NCBI GenBank assembly: GCA_003157595.1 | Contig: PMKB01000107.1 | Coordinates: 1-5,628 of the forward strand | Direction of reading: 5' to 3' | Source: Solirubrobacterales bacterium | GTDB taxonomy: Bacteria > Actinomycetota > Thermoleophilia > Solirubrobacterales > Solirubrobacteraceae | DNA: 5,628 nucleotides | Shown: positions 5,340 to 5,628 of the stretch, piece after piece | How positions within the stretch are numbered: position 1 is the first letter of the stretch | Layout: every line of letters begins with the position of its first letter | Notes under the pieces: generated by a model | Told to the model about the DNA's origin: nothing | Database searches by the model: none | The model's input: only the letters and a program-made list of their open reading frames with translations | Position numbers and translations under genes: made by a program

Positions 5340-5628
5340 GCGGCCAACGCCGACGCCTGGTGCTGGTCTCCAATCGCGGACCGGTCACCTTCGAGGCCGA
5401 CGGCTCGGTGCAACGCGGCACCGGCGGCCTGGTGACGGCCCTGAGCGGTCTGGCCTCCCATCGCGAGGTGATCTGGATCGCGTCGGCGATGAGCGAGCAC
5501 GACGCGGCGGCCTCGCGCCGATACGGCGGCCGCCCATTCGAGGTGCGCTCGCCGGCCGGCGGCGAATACTTCGTGCGACTGGTCGAATCCTCGCCCGACG
5601 CCTACGACCGCTTCTACAACATCTTCGC
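5336..5628 (+). CDS. otsA: Trehalose-6-phosphate synthase (GT20), N-terminal 97 residues, cut by the window end
   Basis: The protein begins MSGQRRRLVLVSNRGPVTFE and shows SNRGPV at 12-17, the glycine loop GTGGLVTAL at 28-36 (sugar-nucleotide binding), WIASAM at 47-52 and YDRFYNIF at 90-97, just before the family's conserved W-x-x-H-Y region, which lies beyond the window. This N-terminal pattern fits actinobacterial OtsA, which joins glucose from UDP-glucose or another nucleotide-glucose to glucose-6-phosphate to make trehalose-6-phosphate, the precursor of the osmoprotectant trehalose, in the cytoplasm. ATG 5336 is the only plausible start: seven residues precede LVLVSNR, as usual, and no in-frame ATG lies between it and the kinase. 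No strong ribosome binding site is seen, so coupling to the small upstream frame through the ATGA overlap is possible. It is on the same strand as the two-component genes, 141 bases after the kinase. Whether an OtsB-like phosphatase follows cannot be seen. Confidence 0.9.
   Translation, partial: MSGQRRRLVLVSNRGPVTFEADGSVQRGTGGLVTALSGLASHREVIWIASAMSEHDAAASRRYGGRPFEVRSPAGGEYFVRLVESSPDAYDRFYNIF

Overview
The window is a GC-rich stretch (roughly 70-77% GC where I counted by hand). The gene families suggest a high-GC actinobacterium, most plausibly of the Thermoleophilia/Solirubrobacterales type. The main clues are the GTG starts, the GTGA/ATGA gene overlaps, the N-terminal sequence of the trehalose-6-phosphate synthase, and a membrane-anchored M28-like protein beginning LDLRLYR. 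The lineage is an inference from remembered family features, not a measured placement.

Layout. Bases 1 to about 150 encode, in frame 1, an internal piece of an AMP-binding acyl-ACP/acyl-CoA synthetase. The reading frame then runs without a stop into thiamine-monophosphate kinase (thiL, to 1062), whose own N-terminal residues seem to be missing. A drop in GC at this edge (about 64% against 77%) and the loss of ThiL's start point to a chimeric join or a recent in-frame recombination. Convergent with thiL, and only 16 bases away, is a minus-strand gene (2854 to 1079) for a protein of about 591 residues. It has one N-terminal membrane anchor, an M28-peptidase-like ectodomain whose metal ligands appear lost, and about eight C-terminal membrane helices.

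A 64-base divergent intergenic region with a perfect 12-base palindrome separates it from a plus-strand two-component pair. The pair consists of an OmpR-family response regulator (2919-3647) and a HAMP-containing sensor histidine kinase (3644-5194), which share a GTGA stop/start overlap. Both proteins keep all the standard catalytic motifs. After the kinase come 141 bases containing competing hairpins, a TTGACC promoter-like hexamer and a possible 31-codon reading frame. The stop of that frame overlaps (ATGA) the start of a trehalose-6-phosphate synthase gene (otsA, 5336 onward), which is cut by the window end.

How the genes may work together. The kinase would sense an extracytoplasmic signal and phosphorylate the regulator at Asp56. 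The close otsA downstream makes a link to osmotic or desiccation stress through trehalose synthesis possible but unproven. The M28-like membrane protein, divergent from the regulator, is a natural candidate for shared control. thiL is an ordinary cofactor gene. I see no CRISPR array, tRNA, rRNA, insertion sequence or phage gene. The most striking anomaly is the join at the left edge. No convincing new multi-gene system is visible.
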